A stretch of DNA of 64,000 bases from AG41 sp036522815 (GCA_036522815.1 DATDFC010000140.1:1-64000), one strand, 5' to 3'. Counted from the stretch's first letter, positions 1-8,364 are shown. Made by a program: numbers and translations. The notes: generated by a model from the sequence alone, not told the origin.

Positions 1-15
1 TTCGGATGATTCCAC

Positions 16-996
16 ATGAACCAAGACCGTCGCGAATTCTTGGGTACCGCACTCATGACCATCGTCGCCGCGAAGCTCGGCATACCTGAACCGCGCAGCG
101 CCTTCGGGCCGGTGCAGCAGATCGATGCCGGCGTCCTGAACGTCGGATATGCGGAAACGGGCCGCGCCGGCGCGCCAGCGGTGATCCTGCTGCACGGCTG
201 GCCATACGACATCCACAGTTTCGAAGAGGTCGCCCCGCGGCTGGCGGCAAGGGGCTACCGGGTGATCGTGCCGCATCTGCGCGGCTATGGCACGACGCGC
301 TTTTTGTCCAACGACACGTTCCGCAATGGCCAGCCTGCGGCCCTCGCGCTCGACATCGTTGCGCTCATGGACGCCCTCAAGATCGAGAAAGCCGTCATCG
401 CCGGGTTCGACTGGGGAGCGCGGACGGCGGCCATTATGGCGGCGCTCTGGCCCGAGCGGTGCAAGGCGATCGTCTCGGTTAGCGGATACCTGATTGGCAA
501 CCAGGCAGCGGGCAAGATTCCCTTGCCGCCCGACGCCGAGTTCCAGTGGTGGTACCAATATTATTTTGCGACGGAACGCGGCCGCGCGGGCTACGAAAAG
601 TACCGGCATGAATTTGCGAAGCTCATCTGGCAGCTCGCTTCGCCCAAGTGGAACTTCACCGACGCCGCGTTCGATCGGAGCGCGGCGTCGTTCGACAATC
701 CCGATCACGTCGCGATCGTCATTCACAATTATCGCTGGCGACTCGGTCTCGCTCCGGGCGAGTCGAGGTTCGACGAGATCGAGCAGCGGTTGGCAGCGGC
801 GCCGGTGATCAGCGTGCCCACGATCACGCTGGAAGGCGATGCGAATGGCGCGCCGCATCTCGATCCCAAAGCCTATGCGGCGAAGTTCGTCGGCAAGTAC
901 GCGCATCGGCTGATCACGGGTGGCGTCGGGCACAATCTGCCGCAGGAAGCGCCCAAGGCGTTCAGCGACGCAGTGGTCGAAGTCGACGGCTACTGA
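16..996 (+). CDS. Exported alpha/beta hydrolase, epoxide-hydrolase-like
   Basis: A 326-aa alpha/beta-hydrolase-fold protein. The N-terminus has a twin-arginine-like motif (R5-R6-E-F-L) before a short hydrophobic stretch, suggesting Tat export. The oxyanion-hole motif HGWP is at residues 60-63. The nucleophile elbow G-F-D-W-G puts Asp132 at the nucleophile position, as in epoxide hydrolases and haloalkane dehalogenases rather than serine esterases. A C-terminal G-H-N-L-P-Q-E-A-P segment supplies the likely catalytic His306. The length is normal for the family. It lies 11 bp upstream of a cytochrome c gene and the molybdenum hydroxylase genes, so it probably belongs to the same oxidative catabolic unit. 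The substrate cannot be read from the sequence. Confidence 0.85.
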   Translation: MNQDRREFLGTALMTIVAAKLGIPEPRSAFGPVQQIDAGVLNVGYAETGRAGAPAVILLHGWPYDIHSFEEVAPRLAARGYRVIVPHLRGYGTTRFLSNDTFRNGQPAALALDIVALMDALKIEKAVIAGFDWGARTAAIMAALWPERCKAIVSVSGYLIGNQAAGKIPLPPDAEFQWWYQYYFATERGRAGYEKYRHEFAKLIWQLASPKWNFTDAAFDRSAASFDNPDHVAIVIHNYRWRLGLAPGESRFDEIEQRLAAAPVISVPTITLEGDANGAPHLDPKAYAAKFVGKYAHRLITGGVGHNLPQEAPKAFSDAVVEVDGY

Positions 997-1007
997 GGGA
1001 GCGTCAC

Positions 1008-1580
1008 ATGGTGCGGGCGTTGGGCATCATCGTGCTTCTGGTCGGCTGCCCCCGGACGACGCTGGCCTCTCAAGGTCGGACCGAGGGCCTGGCAGCCTGG
1101 GCGCAGGTGTACTCGGTCTTGGTGTACCCGCGGTGCATCAACTGCCACACGGCAACCAACTATCCGCAGCAAGGAGACGACCGCCACCGTCACTTTGCCA
1201 ACGTCATCCGCGGTCCGGAAGGGAAGGGTGTGCCGGCACTCACCTGCGCGACGTGTCATCAGCAGACCAATGCCAACAGCACCGGAGTGCCCGGGGGACA
1301 TGACTGGCACCTGGCGCCGCTCTCTATGAAATGGCAGGACCTGAACGATCAGCCGCTGTCGAGCACCGCGGTGTGTCGTGCCATCACCGATCGCTCGAAG
1401 AATCACGGACTCGACGGGCGGGGCCTGTTGAAGCATCACGCAGAAGAGTCGCTCGTCCTTTGGGCTTTCACTCCGGGGAAGCGACCAGACGGGACGATGC
1501 GAACGCTCCCGCCACTAAAGCATGAAGAGTTTGTCGCCGCCACCCGTCGCTGGGTCGAAGCCGGGACACCGTGTCCATGA
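1008..1580 (+). CDS. Dihaem c-type cytochrome, probable lipoprotein
   Basis: A 190-aa protein starting at ATG 1008. The N-terminus has a short hydrophobic segment followed by L-V-G-C, which fits a lipobox with Cys14 as lipidation site. Two haem-c motifs, CINCH and CATCH, are visible in the mature part. It overlaps the following iron-sulfur subunit gene by a few bases (ATGA at 1577-1580). A cytochrome encoded next to an IorA/IorB-type hydroxylase is a known arrangement in which electrons pass from molybdenum to FeS clusters to haem c, so it is probably the physiological electron acceptor. Confidence 0.85.
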   Translation: MVRALGIIVLLVGCPRTTLASQGRTEGLAAWAQVYSVLVYPRCINCHTATNYPQQGDDRHRHFANVIRGPEGKGVPALTCATCHQQTNANSTGVPGGHDWHLAPLSMKWQDLNDQPLSSTAVCRAITDRSKNHGLDGRGLLKHHAEESLVLWAFTPGKRPDGTMRTLPPLKHEEFVAATRRWVEAGTPCP

Positions 1581-2044
1581 CCACCTACCAACTCAGCGTC
1601 AACGGCGAGCGGCGTGAAGTGAGCGTCGATCCGTCCACGCCGCTCCTGTGGGTCCTGCGTGAAGAACTCAAGATGACGGGCACCAAGTACGGCTGCGGCA
1701 TCGGCGCCTGCGGCGCGTGTACGGTGCACCTCGGCGGCGTGGCGACGCGTTCCTGCCTCATACCGGTCGAGCTGATTGCTGACCGTCCGATCGTCACGAT
1801 CGAAGCTATCGGACAGGGTCGCGTCGGCCGCGCTGTCCAGGACGCCTGGGTGGAGCAGGACGTGGTGCAGTGCGGGTACTGCCAGAGCGGGCAGATCATG
1901 AGCGCGGTCGCGCTCCTCACCGCGAACCCTGTGCCCACCGACACCAACATCGAGCAGTCCATGGGTGCGAATCTCTGTCGGTGTGGAACCTACGTGCGCA
2001 TTCGCGCGGCGATCCATCGTGCCGCGGCGCAGTTGAGAACATGA
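1577..2044 (+). CDS. (2Fe-2S) subunit of molybdenum hydroxylase (IorA-like)
   Basis: A 155-aa small subunit of the xanthine dehydrogenase/isoquinoline 1-oxidoreductase family. The plant-type ferredoxin cluster motif (C-G-I-G-A-C-G-A-C) is near residue 40, and the second helical [2Fe-2S]-binding domain carries C-G-Y-C-Q-S-G and C-R-C-G-T-Y. ATG 1577 was chosen because it makes a 4-bp overlap with the upstream stop; GTG 1571 would add two residues. The stop overlaps the next start by 4 bp, so the two subunits are translationally coupled. It carries electrons from the molybdenum subunit to the outer acceptor. Confidence 0.93.
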   Translation: MTTYQLSVNGERREVSVDPSTPLLWVLREELKMTGTKYGCGIGACGACTVHLGGVATRSCLIPVELIADRPIVTIEAIGQGRVGRAVQDAWVEQDVVQCGYCQSGQIMSAVALLTANPVPTDTNIEQSMGANLCRCGTYVRIRAAIHRAAAQLRT

Positions 2045-4218
2045 GGCTCTCGCGCGAGCTGACCCGCCGCAGCTTCCTGCGGGTCTCGGCCGGGGCGGCC
2101 GGTGGTTTGCTGGTGTCGCTCCATGTGGATCTCCCGACGTTCACGAGCCAAAGGCGTCAAGGAGCACAGTCCAAGACGTATCCCCCGGACGCGTTCATTC
2201 ATATCCGAGCCGATGGCCAGATCGTGATCACGGTCAATCGGGTGGAGTTGGGACAGGCGGTTGCTACCGCCTTACCCATGATCCTCGCGGAGGAATTGGA
2301 CGCCGACTGGTCCCAGATCGTCGCCGAGCTCGCGCCGGCGGCGGATATCTACAAGGATCCTGTCTACGGCTTCCAGAATACCGGCGGCTCAGCGACGATC
2401 GCGAACTCGTTTCAGCAGTACCGTGAACTAGGTGGCAGGACGCGAGCCATGCTGGTCGCCACCGCCGCGGATCGTTGGCACGTCGCGCCTGCCTCCTGCC
2501 GGACGGAGAGCAGCGTGGTGTATGGGCCGGGAAATCAGTCCGCTCGCTACGCCGAGCTCGCGGATGATGCCGCGAAAATGCCGGTTCCCGAAACGGTGGC
2601 CCTCAAGGATCCCTCGACGTTTCGTCTCATCGGGACGAGCGTGCGACGCCTCGATAGCCGAGCAAAGTGCGACGGGTCCCAGCAGTTTGGGTTGGACCTC
2701 GACCTTCCTGGAATGCTGGTGGCCGTCGTGGCTCGGCCACCGCTGTTCGGCGGACGGGTAAAGACAGTCGATGACACCGAGACGCGCAAGCTCGCTGGCG
2801 TGCGCGACGTGTTCGAGATCCCGCTGGTCAACGGCAGCGCCGTTGCCGTAGTGGCCGACCGGTTCTGGACCGCTAAACAGGGCCGCGACCGGCTGGCCAT
2901 CGACTGGGATCTCACCGGGATCGAACGTCCGGACAGCGCGGAGCTGTGGAGCAGGTTCGCCGCACTGGCGGGTACCGCTGGCAACGTCGCCCTGAACCGC
3001 GGTGACGAGCACGCACTGGATCAGATTCCCCAGGCTCGCCGGATCGTCGCCGAGTACCGGCTCCCCTACGTGGCGCACACGCCGATGGAGCCGCTGAATG
3101 CCACCATCCAGTTCGACGGCGACCGCGCCGAAGTGTGGGTCGGCTCTCAATTCCCGACCTACGACCAGGCGGCCGTAGCGCAAGTGTTGGCCTTGAAGCC
3201 GGAAGATGTCACGTTCCACATCCAGTTCGCCGGCGGGGGTTTTGGCCGGCGCCAATCATTCGATTCCAACGTCCCGCGCGAAGCGGCGGCGATCGCCAAG
3301 CGCCTGCGTGGCATACCGGTCAAGCTGGTGTGGACCCGCGAAGACGACGTCCGGGGCGGCTACTACCGACCCATGTTTCTCCATCGCGCAGAAGTCGGAA
3401 TCGGTCCCGATGGGATGCCGGTTGCGTGGAAGCACGTTACCGTAGGCCAGTCGTATCTCGTCGGGACTCCGTTCGAGTCCTTCCTGGTGAAGAACGGGGT
3501 CGACTTCGATACGGTGGGGGGAATCACCGCCAGTCGCTATGCCATTCCGAACTTGCACGTTTCCGCCCACCATCCCCAGGTCAACGTGCCACCCGCGCAA
3601 TGGAGATCCGTTGGCTATACCCACACCGCGTTCGTGCTCGAGACGCTGGTGGACGAGCTGGCCACGCGGGCGCAGGCGGATCCGATTGCCTATCGGCTCA
3701 GGTTGCTGCAGCGGGACGCCTCGAGACTGCGCGCGGCACTCGAGCTGTTGGATCGGGTGAGCGATTGGCGTCGCCACTTGCCGCCCGGACATGCCGCCGG
3801 AATCGCCTGCGTGGAGTACGAGGGAACGGCGGTGGCATTGGCGGTCGACCTAACGCTCGAAAACAGGCGTCCCAGAGTCCGTCGGGCGACGGTGACGGTC
3901 CATTGCGGCGTGGCGGTAAACCCGTTGTCGATCGAGAGCCAGTTCCAGGGCGGTCTGATCTTTGGGATGACGCAGCTCTTGCCGAAGGGAGCGATCACGC
4001 TCAAGGACGGCCGCGTGGAGCAGCGGAACTTCGACGGCTTTGTGCCGCCCTATATGGGGGATGCGCCGGCCACCATCGATGTCCACATCGTGCCGAGTAG
4101 CGAGCGGCCGACGGGATGTGGCGAACCTCCGGTTCCAGTCATCTCGCCTGCGGTCGTCAACGCGCTCGCGAGGCTCACCGGCAAGCGTTACCGCACGCTG
4201 CCGCTCGTGAGCCTGTAA
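2041..4218 (+). CDS. Molybdopterin-binding subunit of aldehyde/isoquinoline-type dehydrogenase (IorB-like)
   Basis: A 725-aa catalytic subunit starting at ATG 2041. The N-terminus has a Tat motif (T-R-R-S-F-L-R) followed by an Ala/Gly-rich hydrophobic region, typical of the periplasmic IorB branch that is exported folded with cofactor. The body shows the MoCo-binding signatures G-G-G-F-G-R-R and Q-W-R-S-V-G-Y, and near the C-terminus G-C-G-E-P-P-V-P, whose Glu is the catalytic base in this family. The length is normal for single-polypeptide IorB proteins. With the FeS subunit and cytochrome c upstream it forms a complete hydroxylase. A partial second copy of its 3' region lies just downstream. 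Confidence 0.92.
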   Translation: MRLSRELTRRSFLRVSAGAAGGLLVSLHVDLPTFTSQRRQGAQSKTYPPDAFIHIRADGQIVITVNRVELGQAVATALPMILAEELDADWSQIVAELAPAADIYKDPVYGFQNTGGSATIANSFQQYRELGGRTRAMLVATAADRWHVAPASCRTESSVVYGPGNQSARYAELADDAAKMPVPETVALKDPSTFRLIGTSVRRLDSRAKCDGSQQFGLDLDLPGMLVAVVARPPLFGGRVKTVDDTETRKLAGVRDVFEIPLVNGSAVAVVADRFWTAKQGRDRLAIDWDLTGIERPDSAELWSRFAALAGTAGNVALNRGDEHALDQIPQARRIVAEYRLPYVAHTPMEPLNATIQFDGDRAEVWVGSQFPTYDQAAVAQVLALKPEDVTFHIQFAGGGFGRRQSFDSNVPREAAAIAKRLRGIPVKLVWTREDDVRGGYYRPMFLHRAEVGIGPDGMPVAWKHVTVGQSYLVGTPFESFLVKNGVDFDTVGGITASRYAIPNLHVSAHHPQVNVPPAQWRSVGYTHTAFVLETLVDELATRAQADPIAYRLRLLQRDASRLRAALELLDRVSDWRRHLPPGHAAGIACVEYEGTAVALAVDLTLENRRPRVRRATVTVHCGVAVNPLSIESQFQGGLIFGMTQLLPKGAITLKDGRVEQRNFDGFVPPYMGDAPATIDVHIVPSSERPTGCGEPPVPVISPAVVNALARLTGKRYRTLPLVSL

Positions 4219-4313
4219 TTCCCCTGGCTCGAGTTAGGCGCGTTCGGGGTCTCCCAGGTCGGCGAGCAGCCGCAACCGCTCTCTCGCTACGCCGTGACCG
4301 CGCCAGTGGCGGG

Positions 4314-4669
4314 CACCACCGCAAGTTGCTATGTCATTCTGAACTTGCACGTTTCCCCCACCATTCCCGGGTTAACGTAACCACCCGCGCAATGGAGATC
4401 CGTTGGCTATACCCACGCCGCGTTCGTGCTCCAGACGCTTGTGGACGGGCTGGCCATGCGGGCGCACGCAGACCCGATCGCGTATCGACTCAGGTTCCTG
4501 CAGCGGGAGGCCTTGAGACTGCGTGTGGCGCTCGAGCTGCTGGATCGGGTGAGCGATTGGCGTCGCCACTTGCCGCGCGGACATGCCGCTGGGACCGCCT
4601 GCGTCGAGTACGAGGGAACGGCCGTCGCCTTGGCGCTCGACGTAACGCTCGAAAACCGGCGTCCCGAGA
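4314..4669 (+). pseudogene. Partial, frameshifted duplicate of the IorB gene (3' region)
   Basis: This stretch aligns with about 3521-3868 of the intact molybdopterin-subunit gene; for example the segment encoding Y-T-H-T-A-F-V-L-E-T-L-V-D is repeated near 4410-4450. The copy carries point changes and a one-base shift near 4375, so it has no usable frame overall. It breaks off at about 4669, exactly where recombinase-derived sequence begins. It looks like debris of an insertion or unequal recombination at the left border of the tRNA-flanked region. Confidence 0.85.
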
Positions 4670-4671
4670 CA

Positions 4672-4791
4672 GACCTCGCCGCAGCCGTGGCGAAGCGCAT
4701 AAAGCCTTCCGCGCCCGCTTCGAATTCTGTAACTTCCAGCCGCAGCAATTCTTAGGTCCGTAGCTCAATTGGTAGAGCACCGGTCTCCAAA
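4672..4791 (+). repeat. Left direct repeat: recombinase 3' tail plus 5' half of tRNA-Trp
   Basis: Matches 36610-36756: the last codons of a tyrosine recombinase (D-L-A-A-A-V-A), a shared tail and the first 38 nt of tRNA-Trp. The left copy has lost roughly 30 bp inside the recombinase tail and carries several substitutions, so the repeat is old. The tRNA starts are 31,965 bp apart. The two copies bracket the accessory region described in the summary. Confidence 0.85.
4754..4791 (+). pseudogene. Truncated tRNA-Trp (5' half only)
   Basis: Identical to nucleotides 1-38 of the intact tRNA-Trp at 36719, including the CCA anticodon. It diverges right after the anticodon loop, so the 3' anticodon-stem strand, T arm and 3' acceptor strand are missing and no cloverleaf can form. 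A break at the anticodon loop is one of the known crossover positions of tRNA-targeting integrases. Confidence 0.88.
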
Positions 4792-4792
4792 G

Positions 4793-4821
4793 ACGGCGGG
4801 TCCCTGCGGGCCCGCCGTTTT
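4793..4821 (+). terminator. Rho-independent terminator
   Basis: An 11-bp GC-rich stem with a 4-nt loop (4793-4818) runs straight into a T run (4818-4821). It sits directly after the truncated tRNA-Trp and probably ended a tRNA transcript at the ancestral site. Confidence 0.8.
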
Positions 4822-4955
4822 AATGCTCACCGACGGTCATGTACGACCACTAAGTCCCTCCAAATCCACCACGGACCGGCAAACTGTTCGCTGCGCTCAG
4901 TCGCTCGCGGTCGCGGTGCCCCGCAGTGTTTCTCCACCGCAACCGTCCACGGCGA

Positions 4956-5168
4956 CTATGAGTCGGTGCATGGATTCATCTTGCGCCGCACCGGCGCGTA
5001 GTGCACGAGGAAGAGAGGTTCGAGTGCGCTCGACCCGAGGCGCCACCAGGCCCCCAAGCCACGGAGCCGTTGCAGGTACTCCTTCTCCGTCACCGTGACC
5101 GTGAGAGTGTCATCAGGCGACGCGGCGGCGCAGCGGGGGTGGCGAGATCGAAGCAGCTCGATAGTCAT
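4956..5168 (-). CDS. Small hypothetical protein coupled to JAMM protease gene
   Basis: A 70-aa reading frame starting at ATG 5168, overlapping the stop of the JAMM-domain gene by 4 bp (ATGA), which is the best argument that it is real. The sequence has an acidic and hydrophobic middle (D-T-L-T-V-T-V-T-E-K-E-Y-L) and no cysteine pair or C-terminal Gly-Gly. I do not recognise the family. Its position suggests a partner or substrate of the upstream metalloprotease, but nothing in the sequence proves this. Confidence 0.45.
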   Translation of the reverse strand: MTIELLRSRHPRCAAASPDDTLTVTVTEKEYLQRLRGLGAWWRLGSSALEPLFLVHYAPVRRKMNPCTDS

Positions 5169-5806
5169 TGCTGGGCGCGTTCGGAGGCCGCTGGTGTTCG
5201 ATGCTCCGTGAGCTGCAGCTGCTGCGCCGCCATGTCGCGGCTGACCCACACGACGCGGTCACCACACATGATCGCGTCCACCGGATAGGGTTGCCGCGCG
5301 AACGACGCTGCATCCGAGGTCGCAACTTGCGTCCCGGGGAAGTAGTAGAAGCAGCGCTCGCCGTCCGGGTGGCTGTGGATCACTCCCACGGTGCCGGCCC
5401 ACCCTGCGTCCTCGCACGTCTGCTTGGGGAGGACGCGCGTCGGAGTTGACTGGGCTGGATCCACGTCCGCTGGAGCGATGCGTTCCACGATCACCGCGTC
5501 GCCTCTAATTGTGCCGATCATGCAGCCCATGAACTCGGTGACGTAAGAGCGGTACTGTAGGAAGAGGTAACGCCGAGCTTGGGCCGACAGCAGGAGCACG
5601 CGCACCGGCGTCACGCCCATTGAGGGTCCCGGCGCGGGCCGTAGTGCGAGGACGGCTGTGATGCCTGCCACGCCGACGGCAGCGCGGATGATGACGGAGC
5701 GTCTCAGACCCTTTACCAAACTCCAGAGTCGAACTACGGCATGTAGCACCGCCGAGAGACCGGTGTACGCTTGCGACGGTGCGTTTACGACAGTGCAGAG
5801 TGCCAT
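5165..5806 (-). CDS. JAB/MPN (JAMM) domain metalloprotease-like protein, membrane-anchored
   Basis: A JAMM-type zinc hydrolase domain is recognisable: an upstream Glu in Y-V-T-E-F-M-G-C, then G-V-I-H-S-H-P-D-G and a downstream T-S-D-A-A-S-F, close to the E...HxH...SxxD pattern. A hydrophobic segment (V-I-I-R-A-A-V-G-V-A-G-I-T-A-V-L-A) precedes the domain and could anchor it in the membrane. The start is uncertain: ATG 5863 lies inside the repeated motif at 5842-5862, so I used ATG 5806; ATG 5620 would give the bare domain. Prokaryotic JAMM proteins process ubiquitin-like or sulfur-carrier proteins, but no MoaD/ThiS-like gene is seen beside it. Confidence 0.65.
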   Translation of the reverse strand: MALCTVVNAPSQAYTGLSAVLHAVVRLWSLVKGLRRSVIIRAAVGVAGITAVLALRPAPGPSMGVTPVRVLLLSAQARRYLFLQYRSYVTEFMGCMIGTIRGDAVIVERIAPADVDPAQSTPTRVLPKQTCEDAGWAGTVGVIHSHPDGERCFYYFPGTQVATSDAASFARQPYPVDAIMCGDRVVWVSRDMAAQQLQLTEHRTPAASERAQQ

Positions 5807-5841
5807 TGACAGGACAAAGGATTGCGAGTCGCGCGAAGCGA

Positions 5842-5862
5842 GCCAATAGCGCGTTCGTACCA
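5842..5862 (-). promoter_or_regulatory. Conserved upstream motif, copy A
   Basis: Reads TGGTACGAACGCGCTATTGG (then C) on the minus strand, 36 bp upstream of the chosen start of the JAMM gene. One of six copies in the window. The similarity to copy B extends into both flanks (about 75 bp in total). Confidence 0.7.
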
Positions 5863-5939
5863 TCCCCGTCTACAGCCATCACGGCAGGGTTGCCGCGATT
5901 GAGCAAGCGATGCCAAACGGAAGCTGGGTGGGCGGGCCG

Positions 5940-6602
5940 CTATTCGATGAGCCCACGCTGCTGCGCGTGAGTCACCGCCTCAAGGCGGGTGTGGGTGCGG
6001 AGCTTGCGGTTGATGTGGTGCAAGTGGTTGCGGAGCGTCTGCGCGGAAATGCTTAGTTTGCGGGCGATGGTCGTGGAGTTGCGGCCTTCGGCGAAAAGCT
6101 TCAAGATGCGGCGCTCCTGCTCGGAGAGCGGCTCGACGGGGGCGTGATGGGCCTCGTCGCCGGCGAGATCAACGAGTTGTCGGGCGAGGTCGACCATGCG
6201 GTAGAATCGCTCCTCGTTACGCCGGCGCTGGTCGACGTCGCGCTCCAACCGCACGAAGAGTCGCCGTCCTGTGCGCTGGTTGTCGAAGACGATGGTTGAG
6301 ACGTTCACCCAAATCCGGCCCCTAGACTGGGTGCGTACCTCCAAGTCGAAATTCGGGATTACGCCGGACGTTCCGTCCCAGCGACGGGTCGCCGCTTCCG
6401 CGCCCCCTGCGAGCGCGCTGGTGCCCAACGTGTCGCGCGCCTCGAGCACTTCGTCGATGTTGCGGTGGAGCACCTCGCTCGCCGAGTAGCCGAACAGCCG
6501 CTCCGCGGCTCCGTTCCAGGAACAGATCTCGCCACTCTCGGTGACCGTGTACGCGGCGTCCGCCGTCTGCTCAAGCAGCGCAAACAACTCCGTTTCGAGC
6601 AT
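5940..6602 (-). CDS. PAS-domain LuxR-family transcription regulator
   Basis: A 220-aa protein. An N-terminal PAS domain (about residues 1-125: 'ALLEQTADAAY...SWNGAAERLFGYS') is followed by a short linker and a C-terminal LuxR HTH (about 158-220: L-S-E-Q-E-R-R-I-L-K-L-F-A-E-G-R-N-S-T-T-I-A). Met at 6602 was chosen because the PAS fold starts there; an upstream ATG at 6761 would cross regulatory motif E. There is no receiver domain, so it probably senses a ligand or redox state through PAS. It is divergent from the small exported-protein gene at 6802 and lies between motif copies A and E, making it the best local candidate regulator of that motif. Confidence 0.85.
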   Translation of the reverse strand: MLETELFALLEQTADAAYTVTESGEICSWNGAAERLFGYSASEVLHRNIDEVLEARDTLGTSALAGGAEAATRRWDGTSGVIPNFDLEVRTQSRGRIWVNVSTIVFDNQRTGRRLFVRLERDVDQRRRNEERFYRMVDLARQLVDLAGDEAHHAPVEPLSEQERRILKLFAEGRNSTTIARKLSISAQTLRNHLHHINRKLRTHTRLEAVTHAQQRGLIE

Positions 6603-6696
6603 TCCTCGCCTCGCGACCTCCTCGGCCGGAAATGCTAGCGCTTCAGCGCCACGTCGGCCAGACCGGTGTCCCGCGCAGGACACGCGTCTCTCCACA

Positions 6697-6717
6697 CGGT
6701 ACGAACGCTTCATTGTC
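6697..6717 (+). promoter_or_regulatory. Conserved upstream motif, copy E
   Basis: CGGTACGAACGCTTCATTGT followed by C, ending 84 bp before the start at 6802 and between the divergent LuxR and exported-protein genes. It shares GGTACGAACG and ATTG with the other copies and is almost identical, with flanks, to copy F. Confidence 0.7.
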
Positions 6718-6801
6718 GGCTCAGGGGCCCCGCCATAACCATACTCCGTCGCACAACGCACTCAGAGAAGCTCGGCATTCCCTTGTAAAGGAGCCTCAAG
6801 T

Positions 6802-7281
6802 ATGAAACAGCTCGCACTTACTGCCCTCGCCGGGGTCCTCGGCGTCGGGATGCTTGTCGCATCCCCTGACTCCGCAACGGCCCAGGAGATGGCGCCCGCC
6901 AGCGCCTACAGGATTCACGCTGACACCTCAGCGCGCCAGCAAAAAGCGCCGCCGGGCGGTGCCTACAAGAAGGTCAGCACGCTCGTCGCGCTCCCGGACT
7001 TCGTCCCCGGACTCGGCACCCTGTACGTCGATCCCGCCACGCTGCCCGCGGGGCCGTTTCTCGCCTACGACCACCAAGGCAACCTGGTGAGCTCCATCTA
7101 CATGATCCCGCTCAAGGACATGAACGCTCAGAAGGCGTTCAGCGATCTGAAGGTCGGTCGTGAGCGCGCCGATCACGTAGACATCGTTTTCAACGCGGGC
7201 CACCCGGGCGTGGCGGAGCCGCACTACCACGTGATCGTGTGGTACATCTCGCCGCAGCGCGCGGCCCAGCTCGCCAAGTGA
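6802..7281 (+). CDS. Exported protein with His-rich C-terminal motif, TTHB210/DUF5602-like (copy 1)
   Basis: A 159-aa protein with a clean signal peptide (hydrophobic core after M-K-Q-L, cleavage near A-T-A-Q). The conserved part reads L-P-A-G-P-F-L-A-Y-D, then I-Y-M-I-P-L-K-D-M, then V-D-I-V-F-N-A-G-H-P-G-V, ending in P-H-Y-H-V-I-V-W. This resembles the TTHB210-like domain of unknown function, recalled from memory rather than searched. The histidines could bind metal. An AAGGAG-type ribosome site precedes the ATG. It heads a cluster with two cupredoxins and is paralogous to the gene at 25017, which lacks an internal stretch of about 18 residues after the signal peptide. Confidence 0.8.
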   Translation: MKQLALTALAGVLGVGMLVASPDSATAQEMAPASAYRIHADTSARQQKAPPGGAYKKVSTLVALPDFVPGLGTLYVDPATLPAGPFLAYDHQGNLVSSIYMIPLKDMNAQKAFSDLKVGRERADHVDIVFNAGHPGVAEPHYHVIVWYISPQRAAQLAK

Positions 7282-7874
7282 CGACACCGTCACGCCGCGA
7301 GTTCCTGAAAGCCGGCGGGCTGGCGCTCGTCGGCTTTGGGCTCGTGTCAGACCGGCGCGCGCCCCTAGCTGCGCTCCTCGGAGCGCGGTCCCGTTCGACG
7401 GCCGCTCTCGAGGTGATCGAGATGCGGAGCGACGCGCTCGGCTCCCGGGTATGGTTCGACCCGATTGGGCTCTACGTGGAACCGGGTGCGACGGTGCGCT
7501 GGATCGTGCGGGAGAACGTGCACACGACGACCGCCTACCACCCGCAGAACGATCATCATCCGCTGCGAATTCCCGAGAGCGCCGTGGCCTGGGACTCGGG
7601 GTTCCTCGTGCACCCGGGCGATCATTTCGAGGTCACGCTCACCGTACCTGGGGTCTATGACTATTACTGCATGCCCCACGAAGCGGTCGGGATGGTAGGC
7701 CGGATCGTTGTGGGGCAGCCGATCGGGCCGGGCGCCGAGCCGTTCGACTACTGGGTGGGCAGGGCGGGAACGGACAGCTGGCGTCACGTGCCCGAGGCGG
7801 CCCGTCAGACCTTGCCGAGCGTCGCGCAGGTCCTCCACGAGCGCCGAGTGCATCCGCCCGGGCCGCGGAGATGA
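7278..7874 (+). CDS. Tat-exported cupredoxin
   Basis: A 198-aa protein starting at GTG 7278, which overlaps the upstream stop (GTGA). The N-terminus has a canonical Tat motif (S-R-R-E-F-L-K). The plastocyanin/azurin-like domain (about residues 45-147) ends with the type 1 copper ligand loop C131-M-P-H134...M139; the upstream histidine ligand is probably H82 or H88. It is likely a periplasmic electron carrier. A duplicate module near 25440 has lost this gene. Confidence 0.85.
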   Translation: MTTPSRREFLKAGGLALVGFGLVSDRRAPLAALLGARSRSTAALEVIEMRSDALGSRVWFDPIGLYVEPGATVRWIVRENVHTTTAYHPQNDHHPLRIPESAVAWDSGFLVHPGDHFEVTLTVPGVYDYYCMPHEAVGMVGRIVVGQPIGPGAEPFDYWVGRAGTDSWRHVPEAARQTLPSVAQVLHERRVHPPGPRR

Positions 7875-7875
7875 C

Positions 7876-8337
7876 ATGGGAGCGGCCACGGTCGCCCAGT
7901 CGGGCAAGCACGACTCTCTGGGAGAGGGCGTCAGGCTCGGACTCGTCGTCGCGACCAGCATCTGGGTCTGGCTCGCCGTGGTCGACGCGGTCGTGGGCGA
8001 ACCGTTCCGCACGTTCACGGTGTTGGGCGGCGTCGCCTTGTTCACGACGATGCATTACGTGCTCAACGTGGCGTACGGCGCCGGCATTGTGGCCGCCATC
8101 CACGGCGCGGCACGAGAACCGAGTCTGGTCATCGCCGTAGCCTTCGGGTTCCCGATCGTCGAATTCGTGTTCGCGCTCGTCACGGTCCTGCTCTCGCATC
8201 TCGGACTCGGGCAGCTCGCCTGGGTCCGAATCTTTGGCGGGAGTCTGATCGGTACGGCAATCGCGATCGTCATCCTCGCTCGACGGCATCCGCTGGCGGC
8301 AGAGGTGCGGCAAGCTGAAGAGGAAGCCAATGACTGA
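7876..8337 (+). CDS. Four-helix integral membrane protein
   Basis: A 153-aa protein starting at ATG 7876, one base after the cupredoxin stop. Four hydrophobic segments are visible (around residues 20-40, 50-75, 85-110 and 118-140), and the last ends in an acidic tail. No catalytic motif is seen. It lies between two copper-protein genes, so a role in membrane redox or copper handling is possible but unproven. Confidence 0.75.
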   Translation: MGAATVAQSGKHDSLGEGVRLGLVVATSIWVWLAVVDAVVGEPFRTFTVLGGVALFTTMHYVLNVAYGAGIVAAIHGAAREPSLVIAVAFGFPIVEFVFALVTVLLSHLGLGQLAWVRIFGGSLIGTAIAIVILARRHPLAAEVRQAEEEAND

Positions 8338-8364
8338 ATGTCTTTTTGGGAAGGATGTGGAACA

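Noticed and set aside
4754..4791. Second functional tRNA-Trp
   Set aside because: The sequence diverges after position 38 and forms a terminator instead of the T arm and acceptor 3' strand.
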